DNA of 64,000 nucleotides. Origin: Symbiodinium microadriaticum (Eukaryota > Sar > Dinophyceae > Suessiales > Symbiodiniaceae). The stretch lies in assembly GCA_001939145.1 (NCBI GenBank), contig LSRX01000492.1, positions 207,062 to 271,061 of the forward strand, given 5' to 3'. The notes under the pieces were generated by a model. The model saw nothing but the letters and a program-made list of their open reading frames with translations. It was not told the origin of the DNA and did not search any database. Every line of letters begins with the position of its first letter. Position 1 is the stretch's first letter. A program made the position numbers and the translations under genes. Positions 60,441 through 64,000 of the stretch are shown here, piece by piece.

Positions 60441-60663
60441 CTGAAGGCCGGGTTTAGGGTTGATGTTTTGAGCAACTAGGGTTTGGAGGGTTTAGGGTTT
60501 AGCGGGCTTAGGTTTTAGTGGGCTAGTAAGTGGGTTTAGGCTTTAGGGTTTTTAGGGGGTAGTGGGTTTTAGGGTTGAGGGCTTCGGCGGGCTGAGGGGC
60601 TTGAGAGATAAGGTGTAGGGAACAGTGTCGAGCTTTCGGAGGCTCCGCGGCTCGGTAGAAGGT

Positions 60664-60778
60664 TATGTAGGGGCCTTCATAATTAGAATAGGGTTTCGGG
60701 GTATATGATACTATAACTATAAGAAGGAGCCCTCAAAAATAGTGTAGGTAACTATTTCGGCCCCTAAATATCTTAGAT
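60664..60778. mobile_element. MITE family F, copy 4
   Basis: tatgtaggggccttcataattagaataggg and gtaggtaactatttcggcccctaaata, about 115 bp. Confidence 0.75.
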
Positions 60779-60831
60779 GGGATGATCCCTAATTGCGAGC
60801 CCTTACACCAGGGATCCTCGGGCCCAACTGG

Positions 60832-61290
60832 CTACATCCCACCTTTTGAGGCCTCTGAAGCACGAGGGAGTGTGCACTGGCATTCGAACTTCCGTGTTTG
60901 TGAAGTGTTTGTGCCTGAAAGCGCAAGACCCACTATTTCAGCAACCTGCAAGATGCCACTTTGTCCTTGAACCGAACTTTTATGGAGTGCAGGATAACCG
61001 ATCACACAGAAACGCCTGTCTGTGAATCGACAGGCAAAGCCGCAATTGCCGACACCACTGCCCGAACTACCGAAGATGCGAACACCTGTACAGCACTCGC
61101 TTGGTTCTGTTACCTTCTCTTGAAATAACCAAGCCCCCACAAGCGTTGTGTGCACATCATTAGACGGACTGAAACACCAAACAAGACAAATTTCCCCATA
61201 GGTAGGTATGTTAAGGTCGAGTCGTATCAGGACTTCCACAGGCTGAAAACCGAGCCCAACCGGAACTGCTTCTAAGCGGCCACCACCCAC
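60832..61290 (-). CDS. Putative long exon or ORF, unknown protein (152 codons)
   Basis: The longest uninterrupted host frame on the right side of the window, in the common orientation, in a repeat-free stretch. It reads GFQPVEVLIRLDLNIPTYGE early and RFTDRRFCVIGYPALHKSS in the middle. It is Cys- and Gly-rich with no family motif that I recognise. Start choice is uncertain. Confidence 0.42.
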   Translation of the reverse strand: MGGGRLEAVPVGLGFQPVEVLIRLDLNIPTYGEICLVWCFSPSNDVHTTLVGAWLFQEKVTEPSECCTGVRIFGSSGSGVGNCGFACRFTDRRFCVIGYPALHKSSVQGQSGILQVAEIVGLALSGTNTSQTRKFECQCTLPRASEASKGGM

Positions 61291-61847
61291 AGAAGGTACA
61301 TGATCGTGAAGCAGACGAACCTGATAGACAATGGCGGCTGCCGGGCTAACGGTTCAGAAAACTTCAGTCCATAGATTGCGGGGGTTCGGGTTTGGGGATT
61401 CGCGTTTAGGGCTTTGGTTGGGGGTTTCGGGCGTTTTCGGGTCGGAATTTTCCCTGTACATTATGTCTACACCCTACATGAACTGATTAACAACTTTTGG
61501 AGGCACAGGTCTTGCGCAGGAAAGACTCAAAACCGAACCCCTATAGCCTATAGGGTTTAGGGTTCAGAAGTTAAGAAGAAAAAAAGAACTAGGCATCTAG
61601 GTTTAGTGCAGTCGTAGTTGCAGAATGAACTATGTTATCAGGCATCTGGAAACCTCAGGGCGGAGTACCCTCGAGCACGGATTAGGGTTTAGGGGAATTT
61701 AGGGTGTAGGGTTTAGGGGCCCCATAAGTAAGCCCTAATTCTGTGGTTTTTGAGTTTCCGAAGGCTTGCATTCAACGACACATAGGTGCCTAAACCGGGC
61801 ATTGCTCTCGAGTTTGGGGTTTATGGAGGGAGTATTTGGGATGCTTC

Positions 61848-61962
61848 TTACTGTTGAGGAACTTAATTTAAGTTACCATAACAGGGGTCTATAGCACGCA
61901 TCTATGGCACAAAATAGGGTGTCCTTGTTGTGGTAACCAAATGTAATTTATCCTCAACAGGA
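61848..61962. mobile_element. MITE family K, copy 3
   Basis: tactgttgaggaacttaatttaagttacca and its mirror ggtaaccaaatgtaatttatcctcaacag, about 115 bp. Confidence 0.75.
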
Positions 61963-62057
61963 ACCCCACCTAAACCCTAAACCCTAAACCCAGAGCCCAT
62001 TTTGAACCGTCTACTCCTCTGAAAGCCTCAAGTGGAAAACACTGATCCCTAGACTCC

Positions 62058-62246
62058 CTAGACATTAACCGCAATGTCTGTCCAAAAACTTTGTTGATTG
62101 ACGACTGTGGAACCGACGGAGAACCGCAAGATATGAACAACTTGCAGATCACTTCCACAAGACCCCTCAAACGATAAAGCGGCAAGCGCTGAAACCCTCA
62201 TACCCTTTTCGCTGCACCGTTCTCCAGCACGGACCCGATGTAACAC
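62058..62246 (-). CDS. Predicted terminal exon, unknown protein
   Basis: The minus frame reads HRVRAGERCSEKGMRVSALA, then LQVVHILRFSVGSTVVNQQS, ending in TAG at 62058. An ATG lies inside (MRVSALAALS). A second minus frame over the same bases (61970-62185) is also open and ends at a GG|GTTTAG site, so the frame choice is not certain. Confidence 0.42.
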   Translation of the reverse strand: MLHRVRAGERCSEKGMRVSALAALSFEGSCGSDLQVVHILRFSVGSTVVNQQSFWTDIAVNV

Positions 62247-62386
62247 CCTAAACCCGAAGCCCTGACCCCTCAGCCCCTAAACCCTAAACCCTAAGCCCTA
62301 AACTCCTAAACCGAACGAAGGCAGTCCCTGTGGCAGCTCGTGAGGGCCAGGAGGTCCCGGGGCATGCCGAAATGTGGGGCTGAGCC

Positions 62387-62665
62387 TCAGGGATAGGAGG
62401 AACTCGGTTTTAAGTGGTATTGAATCACGGTTTCATGAGGCTTTATGAGGGCGTTCTGAGGGTTTGTACAGGTTTCATCATAAGAGTTGACAAGGTTTTG
62501 TAAAGGATGATGCAAGGCGTAACCCTAAGGGTCCATGTACCCAAATAGTATATACTTTGGCCCCAAAGTACCTATATAGGGACTACTTTAAGGCCAAAGT
62601 ACATACCATTTAGGTACATGGACCCTTAGGGTAAGGGTAGAGGGCTCGACAAGTAGACGTGGGTG
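62387..62665 (-). CDS. Predicted two exons split by MITE B5, unknown protein, ends in stop
   Basis: Exon 62624-62665 follows TTCCGAG and reads HPRLLVEPSTLTLR, ending CTA AGG|GTCCAT in the MITE arm. Exon 62387-62524 follows CCCTTAG in phase 0 and reads GYALHHPLQNLVNSYDETCT then NPQNALIKPHETVIQYHL before TGA, 46 codons. Intron 62525-62623 is 99 nt, the same length as the B1 intron. An alternative frame upstream starts with ATG ATG and would be out of phase. Confidence 0.55.
62523..62631. mobile_element. MITE family B, copy 5, predicted to be an intron
   Basis: ccctaagggtccatgtaccc and its mirror aggtacatggacccttaggg, 109 bp. Confidence 0.88.
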
Positions 62666-62669
62666 CTCG

Positions 62670-63320
62670 GAAGTTTTGTGCCGTCATCATTTGAAAGGCC
62701 CAAGTCCAAAGACCACACCCTAAACTCAACAAGCTAACTGTACCCTTGGCAACTCCGTCCCTGGGACTGTACACTTTTAATTTTAATGTCTAGACACCTT
62801 GCCCAAGCCCCACAACCGATCCGGAGGCTAAGCCCCTGGAGGCCTGAAGCTTAACTCCACCTGCCCATTGCCCAGCATTCCACAACCGCCGGGGATTTTC
62901 GTACAGGGCTGTATTGGATTGCTTAAGGCTGGAAAGTCTTTATGGGGATTTAGAATCAGAAGGGGGTCTACCAGAGCTTTATGCAGGGTTTAGGGGTTTG
63001 GATGCGCACCAGCAGCGGCCTCACGAAAAGGCTTGGCAGACTGCCGAGCAAGACGCCTGTGGCTTCGAGGGGACATAACGGCTTAGAGCTTTGCGGCCGA
63101 GAACTGTACCTACATGTACATGTATGTATGTATGTGTGTATATATATATATATAATTTGGGATTTAGGGCTAGGGCTTTAAGCTAAGGATTCGTGATTTG
63201 GTTTTGTTTTCTTTGCAGGCCATTGCGATGGAACGAGGGCCACAGTAAAGCTAAGTCGAGCGGTCTAGCACGAATCATCGGCAATCCATGCTCCAGGTTG
63301 GTAAGGCTCTCGTCGGAAAT
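62670..63320. other. No gene resolved; microsatellite at 63113-63154
   Basis: Mixed sequence. A (gtat)n(ta)n tract lies near 63113-63154. No supported exon. Confidence 0.4.
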
Positions 63321-63332
63321 GATAAATTTGGC

Positions 63333-63410
63333 ATTTAGGTAGCTCTCTAAATTAGGGCCCCTCTAAACAGGGAGCCTAGAAGGGACCCTAATTTAAATAA
63401 CTATCTATTT
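63333..63410. mobile_element. MITE family H, internally deleted copy
   Basis: taggtagctctctaaattagggccc and gggaccctaatttaaataactatcta; the cggcaccctt core is missing. Confidence 0.72.
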
Positions 63411-63469
63411 AGGAGTCCGGCCTTTCAGGCAGGGTTCAGGGGAAGTGGTACTCAAGGTTGTAAATCACC

Positions 63470-63580
63470 TAATGTAGCGGCCCTAAGAATTAAAAAGTGG
63501 GCTTTTTGGGTATATTATTACTATCATAATAATGAGGAACCCCCAAACTAGTATAGGTAATTAGTAAGGGCCCTATACTA
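63470..63580. mobile_element. MITE family F, copy 5
   Basis: taatgtagcggccctaagaattaaaa and gtataggtaattagtaagggccctatacta, about 111 bp. Confidence 0.75.
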
Positions 63581-63708
63581 TGCAGACGTTCCACTGATCT
63601 TTGGGCTTGGAGGTATCTAATTTTGATGTGTGAGGCTTTAGGTGTGCGGGTCGTAGGGCTGTGGTGTTTTGGATGGAGTGCGACACACCATAAGATGCAT
63701 GTAGGTGC

Positions 63709-63813
63709 TACGGTTGATGATACCAATCCTGAAATACCCATAATAAGGAATATACCATAATTCCCATCGTTTAGGGTCCTTAAGGTAATGCAGGTTTTCT
63801 ATCATCAACAGTA
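63709..63813. mobile_element. MITE family A, copy 11
   Basis: tacggttgatgataccaatcc and its mirror ending tctatcatcaacagta, 105 bp with TA ends, same orientation as copies 1, 2 and 6. Confidence 0.88.
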
Positions 63814-64000
63814 TGGCTCTCTTTAGCAGTAGCAGAGTTTCGTCCGGGCCGGGCTTCGGGCTTCATGCTGTTTATCTATTATCGGGTGTTCTGCAGTATT
63901 TTCATTCTACCTGGTGTTCGTTCAGCTCTTAAGGACACACACCAAGGCGTTCAAGAACCGAACAGAGATAATCATAACTTTCCCAAATATTATGCCAGTG

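Noticed and set aside
62317-62379. Exon PTFRHAPGPPGPHELPQGLP on the minus strand
   Set aside because: It starts directly after the TGA of the better-supported exon 62387-62524, and no in-phase intron of reasonable size connects them.
1-64000. tRNA, rRNA or snRNA genes
   Set aside because: No cloverleaf-like or conserved rRNA sequence was noticed on either strand. Covariance-model scanning could not be run, so small RNA genes may have been missed.

Overview
The window looks like nuclear DNA from a eukaryote. It has short exons with GT-AG introns, dense non-autonomous transposons, long microsatellites, assembly gaps, and hundreds of copies of a degenerate TTTAGGG/CCCTAAA heptamer. That heptamer is the telomere unit of plants, chromerids, dinoflagellates and several other protists. 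One-directional exons, frequent AG|G acceptors and intron crowding point me to an alveolate-type alga (chromerid or dinoflagellate), but the sequence alone does not prove this. I see no rRNA, tRNA, CRISPR array or prokaryotic operon.

Layout. Bases 1-235 are a ~109-bp tandem repeat. Bases 2.0-5.05 kb hold a hAT DNA transposon on the minus strand, its transposase broken by one in-frame stop. From about 7.4 kb to the right end, almost all coding-like sequence is on the minus strand, as exons of 30-150 nt. The best chains are 7397-10540, 12715-13390, 16220-16681 (a complete three-exon ORF), 22833-23285, 23838-24487, 28854-29068 and 33641-33922. I recognise no protein family in these host exons. 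Possible plus-strand exceptions lie at 0.87-1.94 kb and 26.77-27.23 kb. A decayed RNase H-like relic of a retroelement lies at 27.6-28.0 kb.

The space between exons consists of (i) telomere-like heptamer repeats, (ii) at least 16 families of 70-125-bp palindromic MITE-like elements, more than 50 copies in all, and (iii) microsatellites and tandem arrays, notably a 233-bp unit repeated five times at 42.0-43.2 kb.

The central observation is that these repeats seem to be the introns. Exon after exon is framed by a CCCTAAA-rich side and a TTTAGGG-rich side, and predicted introns often begin GTTTAGGG. Several MITE families carry a splice donor in one terminal repeat and an acceptor in the other. 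Family B introns in four places join two open frames at the same codon boundary (CTA AGG|GG). Two family E introns are both 82 nt. The small gene at 16.2-16.7 kb has two introns, each built on a MITE. This fits a genome in which MITEs act as introner elements. All exon calls were made by eye from frame, splice signals and phase, without transcripts or database searches.
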